DNA of 20,343 nt from an uncultured Mesorhizobium sp. (lineage in GTDB: Bacteria; Pseudomonadota; Alphaproteobacteria; Rhizobiales; Rhizobiaceae). The notes beneath the pieces were generated by a model. It worked only from the letters and a program-made list of their open reading frames with translations. It was not told where the DNA came from and ran no database searches. Below are positions 1 to 6,679 of the stretch, in pieces. Within the stretch, counting starts at the first letter, position 1, and every line of letters starts with the position of its first letter. The position numbers and the translations under genes were made by a program. The stretch lies in the NCBI GenBank assembly GCA_950071955.1, contig CATMOC010000003.1:1-20343 (forward strand). The letters run 5' to 3'.

Positions 1-208
1 GTACGCGGCGCAGCGCGATGGTCAGCCGGTCGATGCGCAGCGCCAGCGGATCGCGCGTCCCGAAGACCCCGCGATGGACGACCGAGACTTCGGCCCCCTC
101 GTCCACGCCCAGCGCGCGCAGGCGCTTGGCCTCGCCTTCGGCCAGCGAAGCCCAGTCGACCGCAACGATTCGTGCAGTCGTATCGTTTTCGAACCCGTCC
201 AGCGTCAT
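1..208 (-). CDS. feoA: FeoA-domain ferrous iron transport protein, 3' end cut by window
   Basis: The frame starts at ATG 208 and stays open to the window edge, giving 69 residues. It begins MTLDGFENDTTARIV and contains LRALGVDEGAEVSVVHRG and DPLALRIDRLTIALRR. This is the SH3-like FeoA fold pattern (a Leu/Gly-rich turn, then a basic ALRR end), and FeoA proteins are usually 75-85 residues, so only the tail is missing. FeoA is a small cytoplasmic partner of the FeoB Fe(II) permease; feoB would be expected just beyond position 1. The start follows the stop of the upstream chimeric frame by 54 bases. The DPLALR..RLTIALRR wording is closest in my memory to sphingomonad/Erythrobacter FeoA, in line with the COQ9 segment next to it and unlike the rhizobial rest of the window. 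The family call is fairly sure; the taxonomic call is inference. Confidence 0.75.
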   Translation of the reverse strand, partial: MTLDGFENDTTARIVAVDWASLAEGEAKRLRALGVDEGAEVSVVHRGVFGTRDPLALRIDRLTIALRRV

Positions 209-262
209 GCGCGCCGCACTGTCAGAACTGCGCGCTTGTTGCAACCGGTTATCAATAGCCCG

Positions 263-1753
263 TCAGCGTGCGGGGTAGCGCAGGCGTCCGAGGAAGCGCG
301 AAACGCTGAAGGTCTCGCGGTCGGGGTTGAGCCACTTGGCCTTCACCTTCTCGAACTTCATCACTCCGTCGATCCGCCGCTCGAGAAATGCCGCGGTGTC
401 GGCCTTGCCGTCGCTTTCGTCGGCGATGAACACCGTCAGCGTCGCGCCGTAGATCGAGGCAAGGATCGCGCGTTTGGTGTAGTGGTTGTAATCGGTCGCC
501 GTATCGCCCGCGAGCCGCCACATCACATCGGCGCTGTTCCAGCCGGTCTTGAGCGCGCGCGGTGCGTTCTGCGGCATGGCCATGATCGCCAGCGCGCGGC
601 GCAGGGATTCTTCCTGCCCCGCCACCGCATCGAGCCGGTATTGCACCAGTGCGCGGATGCGTTCGCGGATCTTCATGCCCGCAAGTTTCTCGGGCGGTAG
701 GTCGAGCGCCATCTGCCGGTCGATCGTTTCGATCCAGGCGCAGATCATGCCCATCGCGCCTTCGTCCTTGAACGCGAGCCGCGCGACATCGCGGTCGGCG
801 CCGAGCTGGTCGGCGGCCATTTCGAGCGCGGCATCGCTCCAGCCGTCGAACACCGCCGCATCGGCAATGCCGGGCGCCAGAAACCGACCAAAGGGCGTAT
901 CCGCCAGCGCGCCATGAACTTTGGCCCGCAAGATATTGGCATCGCTGAAAAACAACACCGCATCCAGATCGACGGGACGGGTGTACACATTGTAGGGCGC
1001 GCCCCTTTGCACAATCCGACCATTGCGCATCAGCGCGATTTCATCAGCCATGCGCATCGCCTCTTCGGGTTCATGCGTCACCAGCAGGACCCCGGCGCCC
1101 TCTTCTTTCAGCAGGGCCAGCGTTTCATCGCGAATGCCATCGCGGAGCCGGTTGTCGAGCCCGGAAAACGGCTCGTCCATCAAGAGGATCGGCGCCTCGG
1201 TGGCGAAGGCGCGGGCGAGGCCCACGCGCTGCTGCATGCCGCCGGACAGCTCGTGGGCATGCTTGTCCGCCCACTGCGACAGGCCGACGAGCTCGAGCTG
1301 CTTGCGTACGCGCTCCTTGCGCTCTGCGGCGGGGACACCGGCCAGTTCGAGGCCGAAGCCGACGTTCTCGGCGACGCTGCGCCAGGGCAGCAGCGCGAAC
1401 TGCTGGAAGACCATGGCCACGCATTCGCGCCGAATCTTGCGCAGATTGTCCGTCCCGCAGGTGACGACGTCGGCCGACCAGTCGCCGTCATGGACGATGA
1501 CCTCGCCGCGCGTCACCGGGTTTAGGCCGTTGACGGCGCGCAGCAGCGTCGACTTGCCGGAACCGGACAGGCCCATCAGGACGGAAATCTCACCCTCCTC
1601 GACCGTCAGGTTGCAGCCCGCGCAGCCCAGAACGGCGCCGGTCTTTTCGAGGATCTCCTGCCTCGTGGCGCCGGCGTCCAGCATGGCGAGCGCCTGGCTG
1701 GTGTCCTCGCCGAAGATGATGTCGACGTTGCGGAACTCGACGGCGGTGCTCAT
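263..1753 (-). CDS. choV: Chimeric frame: choline ABC ATPase (ChoV) N-terminus, Fe-type ABC ATPase C-terminus, COQ9-family tail
   Basis: The 496-residue frame starts at ATG 1753, which overlaps the choW stop (ATGA). Residues 1 to ~190 are a ChoV/ProV-type nucleotide-binding domain: the long N-terminal extension MSTAVEFRNVDIIFGED, Walker A GLSGSGKST, Q-loop FQQFALLPW, signature LSGGMQQRV and Walker B ILLMDEP. ChoV normally continues with ALDPLIR and a SHDLDEA H-loop. Here it continues GLDNRLRDG, VTHEPEEAM and RNGRIVQRGAPYNVY, which is the Fe(3+)/FbpC-type ATPase pattern. From about residue 292 (FLAPGIADAAVFDGW) it becomes a COQ9-family protein (KIRERIRALV, AMPQNAPRAL, AGDTATDYNHYTKR, ERRIDGVMKFEK), ending RFLGRLRYPAR. 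All catalytic ABC motifs are present, but from two sources. Such a three-part fusion is not known to me; an assembly join or recombination is more likely than a working gene. Confidence 0.8.
   Translation of the reverse strand: MSTAVEFRNVDIIFGEDTSQALAMLDAGATRQEILEKTGAVLGCAGCNLTVEEGEISVLMGLSGSGKSTLLRAVNGLNPVTRGEVIVHDGDWSADVVTCGTDNLRKIRRECVAMVFQQFALLPWRSVAENVGFGLELAGVPAAERKERVRKQLELVGLSQWADKHAHELSGGMQQRVGLARAFATEAPILLMDEPFSGLDNRLRDGIRDETLALLKEEGAGVLLVTHEPEEAMRMADEIALMRNGRIVQRGAPYNVYTRPVDLDAVLFFSDANILRAKVHGALADTPFGRFLAPGIADAAVFDGWSDAALEMAADQLGADRDVARLAFKDEGAMGMICAWIETIDRQMALDLPPEKLAGMKIRERIRALVQYRLDAVAGQEESLRRALAIMAMPQNAPRALKTGWNSADVMWRLAGDTATDYNHYTKRAILASIYGATLTVFIADESDGKADTAAFLERRIDGVMKFEKVKAKWLNPDRETFSVSRFLGRLRYPAR
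266..880 (-). other. COQ9-family segment inside the chimeric frame
   Basis: Residues ~292-496 of the chimera match a COQ9-type protein: AVFDGWSDAAL, a MICAWIETIDRQM helix, KIRERIRALVQYRL, MPQNAPRALK, WRLAGDTATDYNHYTKRAIL, and a C-terminal DRETFSVSRFLGRLRYPAR. COQ9 is a TetR-fold lipid-binding protein that supports ubiquinone biosynthesis with Coq7. About 205 residues are present; a full bacterial copy is slightly longer, so only the first 10-15 residues (and its own start codon) are replaced by ABC ATPase sequence. The C-terminal wording is what I would expect of a sphingomonad. A COQ9 gene followed closely by feoA is plausible for that group, which would make this stretch a nearly intact donor locus. 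Confidence 0.75.
1157..1190 (-). other. Chimera junction within ABC Walker B / D-loop
   Basis: The protein switches family within residues ~189-200 (ILLMDEPFSGLD). Upstream residues read as ChoV and downstream residues as an Fe-type importer ATPase. The motif is one of the most conserved DNA stretches among ABC ATPases, so it offers a shared run of bases for a false or real crossover. Immediately past it (about 880-1150) the coding strand becomes visibly less GC-rich than positions 1200-1750. Confidence 0.6.
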
Positions 1754-2610
1754 TTCGCCTTCCCCTGCCCGATGCGGGCGACACGGTCGAGAATGATGGC
1801 CAGGATCACGATCGCCAGTCCGGCCTCGAGCCCTAGCGGGATGTTGACGGTGTTGAGCGCACGGACCACCGGCTTGCCGAGCCCATTGGCGCCGATCAGC
1901 GCGGCGATGACCACCATCGAGAGCGACAGCATGATGCACTGGGTCAGACCTGCCATGATGGTCGGCAGGGCGGCGGGGAGCTCGACCTTCCAGAGCAGCT
2001 GGCTCCGCGTCGCGCCAAAACTCTGGCCGGCTTCGATCATCGGCTTCGGCACCGAGGTGATGCCGAGATAGGTCAGCCGTATCGGCGCCGGCATGGCGAA
2101 GATAACGGTGACGATCAGGCCAGGCGCGACGCCGAGGCCGAACAGGATCAGGATCGGAATCAGGTAGACGAAGGTCGGCAGCGTCTGCATCAGGTCGAGG
2201 ATCGGCAGCATGACCTTGTAGACGCGTTCGTTGTGGGCGGCATAGATGCCGATCGGCACGCCGATCGCCATGGAGCAGGTCGCCGCCGCGACCACCAGCA
2301 CGAGCGTCTCGATCGTCTCCTTCCATAGATCCTGGTTGATGATGAAGAGAAGCCCGAGCGCCACGCCCAGCGCCAGCTTCCATGACTTCTTCAGCCACCA
2401 GGCGAATGCGGCGATCAGTGCCACGACGAGGACCGGCGGCAACAGCAGCAGCAGATCGGCGACGCCGTCGAGGACGGCCGTCAGACCGTCGGCAATGCTG
2501 TCGAAGAACCACTCGAAGTTGGCGGTAAGGAAGTCGAAGAACTGGCGGCCCCAGTTTCCGACCGGAATCTTGTTGTCGCGATCGGCAATCCACTCCGATA
2601 CCGGATCCAT
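1750..2610 (-). CDS. choW: Choline ABC transporter permease ChoW
   Basis: The protein is 286 residues from ATG 2610, behind a GAGGGGTGG-like ribosome site. It begins with a soluble tail (MDPVSEWIADRDNKIPVGNW), then has several hydrophobic helices. The cytoplasmic EAA loop that contacts the ATPase is visible as EAGQSFGATRSQLLWKVELP, and the TIMAGLTQCIMLSLSMVVIAALIGANGLG stretch around residues 215-245 is characteristic of ProW/ChoW/OpuAB permeases. ChoW forms the inner-membrane channel for choline imported with ChoX and ChoV. The stop overlaps the choV start by four bases, indicating translational coupling. It lies 96 bases downstream of choX, with a strong hairpin between them. Length and motifs are normal for the family; glycine betaine or proline betaine remain alternative substrates. 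Confidence 0.92.
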   Translation of the reverse strand: MDPVSEWIADRDNKIPVGNWGRQFFDFLTANFEWFFDSIADGLTAVLDGVADLLLLLPPVLVVALIAAFAWWLKKSWKLALGVALGLLFIINQDLWKETIETLVLVVAAATCSMAIGVPIGIYAAHNERVYKVMLPILDLMQTLPTFVYLIPILILFGLGVAPGLIVTVIFAMPAPIRLTYLGITSVPKPMIEAGQSFGATRSQLLWKVELPAALPTIMAGLTQCIMLSLSMVVIAALIGANGLGKPVVRALNTVNIPLGLEAGLAIVILAIILDRVARIGQGKAK

Positions 2611-2650
2611 CGCAGGCCACCCCTCAGGCGCTGTTCATTCCCCAACGAAA

Positions 2651-2678
2651 CGGCGGCCGGACGGTGGTCCGGCCGCCG
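2651..2678 (-). terminator. Strong stem-loop between choX and choW
   Basis: A perfect 12-bp inverted repeat (2651-2662 with 2667-2678, CGGCGGCCGGAC arm) closes a 4-base loop GGTG. On the transcribed strand only a short TTTCGTT follows, so it is a weak intrinsic terminator or an mRNA-stabilising hairpin. In binding-protein operons such an element typically keeps the binding-protein message more abundant than the permease message; that role is inference here. Confidence 0.6.
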
Positions 2679-2706
2679 AAAACCGTCTGCCCGGACGATC
2701 GGACGA

Positions 2707-3651
2707 TCACATTCCCAGCGCCGATTTCACCGCCGGCATGGCTTCGCCGCCATCCAGCGTGGTGACGCCTGCAAGCCACGGCTCGATGGTGCCGGGATTG
2801 GCCTTCAGCCATTCCGTCGCCGCCGCCTGGGGATCCTTGCCGTCGTCGAGGATCGCTCCCATGATCTCGTTTTCCATCTGAAGCGAGAAGACGAGGTTGG
2901 TCAGGAGTTTCGCCAGGTTCGGACATTCCTCAGGAAGGTCGGCGCGCACGTTGGTGTGCACGGTGGCGCCGCCGTAGTTCGGGCCGAAGACGTCGTCGCC
3001 GCCCGAGAGATATGCCATCTCGAAATTGGCGTTCATCGGGTGCGGTTCCCAGCCCAGGAAGACGATCGGCTCCTTGGCTCCGACGGCCTTGCTGACGGCC
3101 GAGAGCATTCCCGCTTCCGAACTTTCGACGAGTTCGAAGCCGCCGAGCCCGTACTGGTCGCCCGAAATCATGTCGAGGATCAGGCGGTTGCCGTCGTTGC
3201 CGGCCTCGATCCCGTAGATCTTTCCGTCGAGTTCCGTCTGGAACTTGGCGATGTCCTGGAAGCTCTGGAGGCCGGCGTCGAAGGTGTATTTCGGCACTGC
3301 CAGCGTATACTTGGCGCCTTCCAGATTGGTCACCAGCGTCTTGACGGTACCGTCATCGCGGTAGGGCGCGATGTCGGCTTCCATCGTGGGCATCCAGTTA
3401 CCCAGGAAGACGTCGACGTCGCCGCTCTTGAGCGATGTATAGGTGACCGGCACCGACAGGATCTCGACCGACGGTTCGTAACCGAGCGCGTCGAGGATCA
3501 CCGATGCGGTTGCGGTGGTGGCGGTGATGTCGGTCCATCCGACGTCGGAAAATACGATCTCCTGGCAGCTTTCGGGATCGGCGGCGAGCGCACCCGACGT
3601 CAACGTCGTCGCGAGCCCGAACGCGATGGCGCAAGCCTTCAACTGGTTCAT
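2707..3651 (-). CDS. choX: Choline ABC transporter periplasmic binding protein ChoX
   Basis: The 314-residue protein starts at ATG 3651, preceded by a GGGAGA ribosome site. An upstream in-frame start would add a non-signal leader, so it was not used. MNQLKACAIAFGLATTLTSGALA is a Sec signal peptide. The mature part shows the type II glycine-betaine/choline binding fold: VFSDVGWTDI, SLKSGDVDVFLGNWMP, AKYTLAVPKYTF, GIEAGNDGN and FLGWEPHPMNANF. Trp in DVGWTD, GNWMP and LGWEPHP, and Tyr in AKYTL, fit the aromatic cage of rhizobial ChoX that holds the quaternary ammonium group. It acts in the periplasm and delivers choline to ChoW. It is the first gene of the operon, divergent from tdk. Confidence 0.93.
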   Translation of the reverse strand: MNQLKACAIAFGLATTLTSGALAADPESCQEIVFSDVGWTDITATTATASVILDALGYEPSVEILSVPVTYTSLKSGDVDVFLGNWMPTMEADIAPYRDDGTVKTLVTNLEGAKYTLAVPKYTFDAGLQSFQDIAKFQTELDGKIYGIEAGNDGNRLILDMISGDQYGLGGFELVESSEAGMLSAVSKAVGAKEPIVFLGWEPHPMNANFEMAYLSGGDDVFGPNYGGATVHTNVRADLPEECPNLAKLLTNLVFSLQMENEIMGAILDDGKDPQAAATEWLKANPGTIEPWLAGVTTLDGGEAMPAVKSALGM

Positions 3652-3806
3652 TCTGGATTCTCCCGTTGTCTTCGCGGCTGCAGCACCGTGCGGCTGTTCC
3701 GCCTCTCCTGCAATCGCATGAGCCAAACACCATTTCGGTGCCGTTTCAAGGTACTTGCGTGCCCGTAGGCGGCGTTTCGCGTCGCACCGGCGACCAGACC
3801 GCGCTT

Positions 3807-3848
3807 TTCACCGTGGACGAGACTTGTTTCACCGGGGACGAGACTTGC
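3807..3848. repeat. Tandem 21-bp direct repeat between choX and tdk
   Basis: Two adjacent 21-bp units (3807-3827 and 3828-3848) share TTCACCG.GGACGAGACTTG and differ at one internal base (T/G) and at the last base. They lie in the 262-bp divergent gap between choX (start 3651) and tdk (start 3914). Repeated operator half-sites or a simple slippage duplication are both possible. The rest of this gap shows an AAACACC...GGTGCCGTTT imperfect dyad at about 3725-3746 and no clear sigma-70 promoter. Confidence 0.7.
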
Positions 3849-3913
3849 TTTTTGCGGTGCGGGAACGGCCTGCCGACTCCCATGCGGCGCCAAACTGCGC
3901 TTTAAGGCTGCAC

Positions 3914-4525
3914 ATGGCCAAGCTTTACTTCCACTACGCCACCATGAATGCCGGCAAGTCGACGATGCTGCTGCAGGCGTCCTACAACTATCGGGAAAGC
4001 GGCATGGAGACGATGATGTTCGTCGCCGGCCACTACCGGAAGGAGGACGCGGGCTACATCTCCTCGCGCATCGGCCTAGAGTCGGACGCGCACATGTTCC
4101 GCAGCGGCGACGACCTCTATGCGCGGATCGCCGAGCATCACGAGCATGAGACGATCCACTGCGTGTTCGTCGACGAGGCGCAGTTCCTGGAGGAGGATCA
4201 GGTCTGGCAGCTTGCCAGAGTGGCCGACCGGCTCGGGATCCCGGTCATGTGCTACGGGTTGAGGACCGACTTCCAGGGCAAGTTGTTTCCCGGATCGCGC
4301 GCGCTTCTGGCACTCGCCGACGAGCTGCGCGAGGTGCGCACCATCTGTCGCTGCGGACGAAAGGCCACGATGGTCGTGCGGCTCGGGGCCGATGGAAAGG
4401 TGGCGCGGGAGGGCGAACAGGTCGCGATCGGCAAGGACGTCTATGTCTCGCTGTGCCGCCGCCACTGGGAAGAGGAAATGGGCCGCTGGCCGGCCGAGGA
4501 CATGATCGGCTTCGTCCGAAGATGA
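3914..4525 (+). CDS. tdk: Thymidine kinase (type II, Tdk)
   Basis: The protein has 203 residues, starting MAKLYFHYATMNAGKSTML at ATG 3914. A longer in-frame reading from 3755 exists, but its leader is translated from the tandem repeat and is not Tdk-like. The P-loop MNAGKST, Walker B CVFVDEAQFL, the YGLRTDFQGKLFPGS segment after it, and a zinc-knuckle (CRCG ... LCRRHW) are all present as in the E. coli type II enzyme. It phosphorylates thymidine with ATP in the pyrimidine salvage pathway, in the cytoplasm. It is transcribed divergently from choX and followed after 103 bases by a cytochrome c gene with its own good ribosome site, so the two need not be coupled. Confidence 0.96.
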   Translation: MAKLYFHYATMNAGKSTMLLQASYNYRESGMETMMFVAGHYRKEDAGYISSRIGLESDAHMFRSGDDLYARIAEHHEHETIHCVFVDEAQFLEEDQVWQLARVADRLGIPVMCYGLRTDFQGKLFPGSRALLALADELREVRTICRCGRKATMVVRLGADGKVAREGEQVAIGKDVYVSLCRRHWEEEMGRWPAEDMIGFVRR

Positions 4526-4628
4526 GCACCGAGGTTGTGACAATTCGCGCCCGCGCCGGGCATCGCCGGTTCTGCTATCCCGGCGGCGCGTTCAGGGGTA
4601 AGTTTCAAAGCTCATGGAGGATTAGACG

Positions 4629-5024
4629 ATGCGGATCGGGATTGTACTTCAGGCTGGCGCGATCGTGCTGGCGGCTGCCGTGCCGGCGATGGCCGACGGC
4701 GATGCCGCCGCCGGGCTCAAGGTCTTCAACAAGTGCAAGGCCTGCCACGACGCCGTCGGGGACAAGAACAAGGTCGGGCCGAACCTCTCCGGCGTCCATG
4801 GCCGGACCGCCGGAACGCTGGAAAGCTTCGCGTCGAAGTATTCGAAGGCCATGAAGGAAGCTGGCGCGGCGGGCCTCGTGTGGGACGATGCCAGCCTGAC
4901 CGAGTACCTGCGGGCGCCACGGGATAAAGTCCCCGGCGGGAAGATGGCGTTCGCGGGCCTCAAGAAGGACCAGGAACTCGCCGACATCATCGCCTACCTG
5001 AAGGCCGACCCGAAGCCGGAATGA
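4629..5024 (+). CDS. Exported class I cytochrome c (c2/c550 type)
   Basis: The protein has 131 residues from ATG 4629, with GGAGG at about 4617. An N-terminal signal peptide ends near AVPAMA-DGD. The haem site is C36-K-A-C-H40, and Met106 in GGKMAF is the likely distal ligand. GPNLSGVHGRTAGT and the C-terminal LADIIAYLK helix are typical of mitochondrial-like cytochrome c2. It would be a periplasmic soluble electron carrier between a quinol-oxidising complex and a terminal oxidase or peroxidase. The mature form of about 109 residues is normal. Neighbours do not indicate a specific partner. It converges on the TetR gene, with a short GC hairpin between the two stops. Confidence 0.93.
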   Translation: MRIGIVLQAGAIVLAAAVPAMADGDAAAGLKVFNKCKACHDAVGDKNKVGPNLSGVHGRTAGTLESFASKYSKAMKEAGAAGLVWDDASLTEYLRAPRDKVPGGKMAFAGLKKDQELADIIAYLKADPKPE

Positions 5025-5032
5025 GCCTCGGG

Positions 5033-5049
5033 CCGACGGCGGTCGGTTT
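5033..5049 (+). terminator. Weak hairpin with TTT after the cytochrome c gene
   Basis: CCGAC (5033-5037) pairs with GTCGG (5042-5046) around GGCG, followed by TTTG. It lies 9 bases past the cytochrome stop, in the 77-bp gap between convergent genes. The stem is short and the T run minimal, so terminator function is only suggested. Confidence 0.3.
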
Positions 5050-5101
5050 GCGCGGTTCATCCAAGCGCTTCGCGGGACGGTAGCCGGCCGACCTGCGGCA
5101 C

Positions 5102-5737
5102 TCACGTATCGAAAACAGGTGGGACGCGACGGGCGGCGAGGAAGCCCATGGCGAGAAGGACCAGTTCGTCCTCGAATTCGGGATCCGTCAGATCGGTCGA
5201 CCCGGACATGACGGCCATCCGGACGGCGCCCATGACAGCGCTGCCGAGCACAAGGGTCGCCATCCGGCTCAGCGGCCTGAACGGGCCGTCTTTCGAGCTG
5301 CGCGCCGCTTCCGCGATCTCGTCGATCGCTGCCTCGAAGAACCGCTCCTGCGTTTCGCGACCGACGACCGGCATCAATGCGAGGAGTATCTTGCGGCGTA
5401 CGCGCTGCCGCTTGCCGAACGCATCGAGCAGAGCCCGGATCGCGGCGCGGATCGCGGGTTCAGGTTCCGACGGGTCGAGCGTCGCCAAGGCGGATTTGAT
5501 CGCATCGCTCACCCTCGCGCGCTCCCGTTCCGCGATGGCGGCGAAGATGGCGGTTGCGTTCGGGAAATACTGGTAGAGTGATCCTATCGACACGCCCGCG
5601 CGCTCGGCGATGCGGTTGGTGGATACGCTCTCGTCCCCGTCCAGAAGCTGAGCCGTGGCGTCCAGGATCGACTCAACCGTTTGCCGCGCGCGGTCCTGGG
5701 CGGGCTCCTTTCGCTTCGATATCAGATGCTTGACCAT
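5102..5737 (-). CDS. TetR/AcrR-family transcriptional regulator
   Basis: The protein has 211 residues from ATG 5737 (MVKHLISKRKEPAQDRA), with GGAGG six bases upstream. An upstream in-frame Met would add 18 residues but lacks such a site. The N-terminal helix-turn-helix is clear: ILDATAQLLD, STNRIAERAGVSIGSLYQYFPN, then AIFAAIAERE. The C-terminal ligand domain (about residues 75-205) is helical and not recognisable at subfamily level. It is divergent from the desaturase gene at 5849, and the 111-bp gap contains a near-perfect 17-bp dyad suitable as its operator. By the usual pattern it represses itself and the desaturase operon until it binds a hydrophobic or lipid-like ligand; that is inference. 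Confidence 0.9.
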   Translation of the reverse strand: MVKHLISKRKEPAQDRARQTVESILDATAQLLDGDESVSTNRIAERAGVSIGSLYQYFPNATAIFAAIAERERARVSDAIKSALATLDPSEPEPAIRAAIRALLDAFGKRQRVRRKILLALMPVVGRETQERFFEAAIDEIAEAARSSKDGPFRPLSRMATLVLGSAVMGAVRMAVMSGSTDLTDPEFEDELVLLAMGFLAARRVPPVFDT

Positions 5738-5782
5738 CTTGCCTCCGTTCGTCGCGGCGCCACGGCGATGCGAGTATGCAAA

Positions 5783-5799
5783 TGCGAGCAATGCTCACA
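5783..5799. promoter_or_regulatory. Candidate TetR operator (17-bp dyad)
   Basis: TGCGAGCA-A-TGCTCACA is an inverted repeat with a single mismatched pair. It sits in the intergenic region between the divergent TetR and desaturase starts, 46 bases from the TetR start and 50 from the desaturase start, so a protein bound here could block both promoters. Confidence 0.5.
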
Positions 5800-5848
5800 T
5801 GATACAGGGAGCGCGGTTCGCCGCAATCCATCATCCGGGAGCATCAGC

Positions 5849-6679
5849 ATGGAACAGATGAGCACGGGCTGGGCGATCACCTTTGCGATCGTCCTGGCAT
5901 CCATGACGATCCGCAGCCTGATCGTCGTGGGCGCGGCCTTCGCGTGGTACAACGCTTCGAGCTTCGCACAGCGGCGGCGGGTCTATCGCGTCGCCTACGG
6001 CGAAGGGCAGATCGGCAGCGAATTGCGGTCCGCGGTGACGGTGATCGCCTTCGATGCGCTGCTGTTATCGACCGTCAGGCATTTCGACTTGATCGGGTAC
6101 GCGCCCGAACCGGGCCTGACGACATTCGCCGGCACATTCCTGCTCGTCTTCCTGACTACGGAAGTCTGGTTCTACGTCACGCACCGTGCAATGCATCACA
6201 AGGCACTGTTCTGGATCCATCGCCAGCACCATACCGCGAAGGTGACGGACCCTCTGACGTCGCTGTCGTTCTCTATCCTCGAGCGTGCCATCCTGATCGG
6301 AGGCATCCTCGGCTTCGCAGGAGCGGTATCTCACGTCTTTCCCTTGAGCATGACCGGGCTGATCGCCGCCGGGCTGTCGAACTACGTCCTCAACGTGCTT
6401 GGACATTCGAACGTGGAGTTCATTCCCGAACGCGTCGCCACGTCGCGGATCGGCCGCGTCTTCATCACTCCGAGCTACCATGCCATGCACCATGCCCGGT
6501 TCCGGGGCCATTACGGCCTCTTCACGACCGTGCTCGACAGCTGGTTCTCCACCCGCTTCGAAGACTATGAGCAGGTCTACGCACGGGCACGTGCGGGGCA
6601 AGGGCTCGACCGTCTCGGCGAGCGCGTGGGCAACGGTCCCCGTGCTTCGCGCCGCGCGGCTGCCGGAGCCGTGTCGTGA
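5849..6679 (+). CDS. Membrane fatty acid hydroxylase / sterol desaturase family protein
   Basis: The protein has 276 residues from ATG 5849 (MEQMSTGWAITF), behind a GGGAG site. The di-iron histidine boxes are H112-x3-H116-H117 (HRAMHH), H124-x2-H127-H128 (HRQHH) and H211-x2-H214-H215 (YHAMHH) followed by GHYG. Hydrophobic segments lie at about residues 5-30, 60-80, 88-108 and 150-185, as in inner-membrane fatty acid hydroxylases. The family inserts a hydroxyl or double bond into lipid chains (carotenoids, sterols, fatty acids) using O2 and electrons from a redox partner; the substrate cannot be read from sequence. Its stop overlaps the GTG start of the next small gene (GTGA). A divergent TetR gene probably controls it. 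Confidence 0.9.
   Translation: MEQMSTGWAITFAIVLASMTIRSLIVVGAAFAWYNASSFAQRRRVYRVAYGEGQIGSELRSAVTVIAFDALLLSTVRHFDLIGYAPEPGLTTFAGTFLLVFLTTEVWFYVTHRAMHHKALFWIHRQHHTAKVTDPLTSLSFSILERAILIGGILGFAGAVSHVFPLSMTGLIAAGLSNYVLNVLGHSNVEFIPERVATSRIGRVFITPSYHAMHHARFRGHYGLFTTVLDSWFSTRFEDYEQVYARARAGQGLDRLGERVGNGPRASRRAAAGAVS

Noticed and set aside
1754..2620. Upstream in-frame extension of the chimeric choV frame (to 785 residues)
   Set aside because: The extra 289 residues are the wrong-frame translation of choW (Arg/Pro/Asp-rich, no domain). ATG 1753 overlaps the choW stop and begins a normal ChoV N-terminus.
3807..3848. Two 21-bp repeats considered as a minimal CRISPR or iteron origin
   Set aside because: There are only two abutting units with no spacers, no Rep gene and no AT-rich region.
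3755..3913. N-terminal extension of tdk
   Set aside because: The leader is translated tandem repeat and Arg-rich sequence; known Tdk proteins begin at the MAKLYFHYATMNAGKS position.
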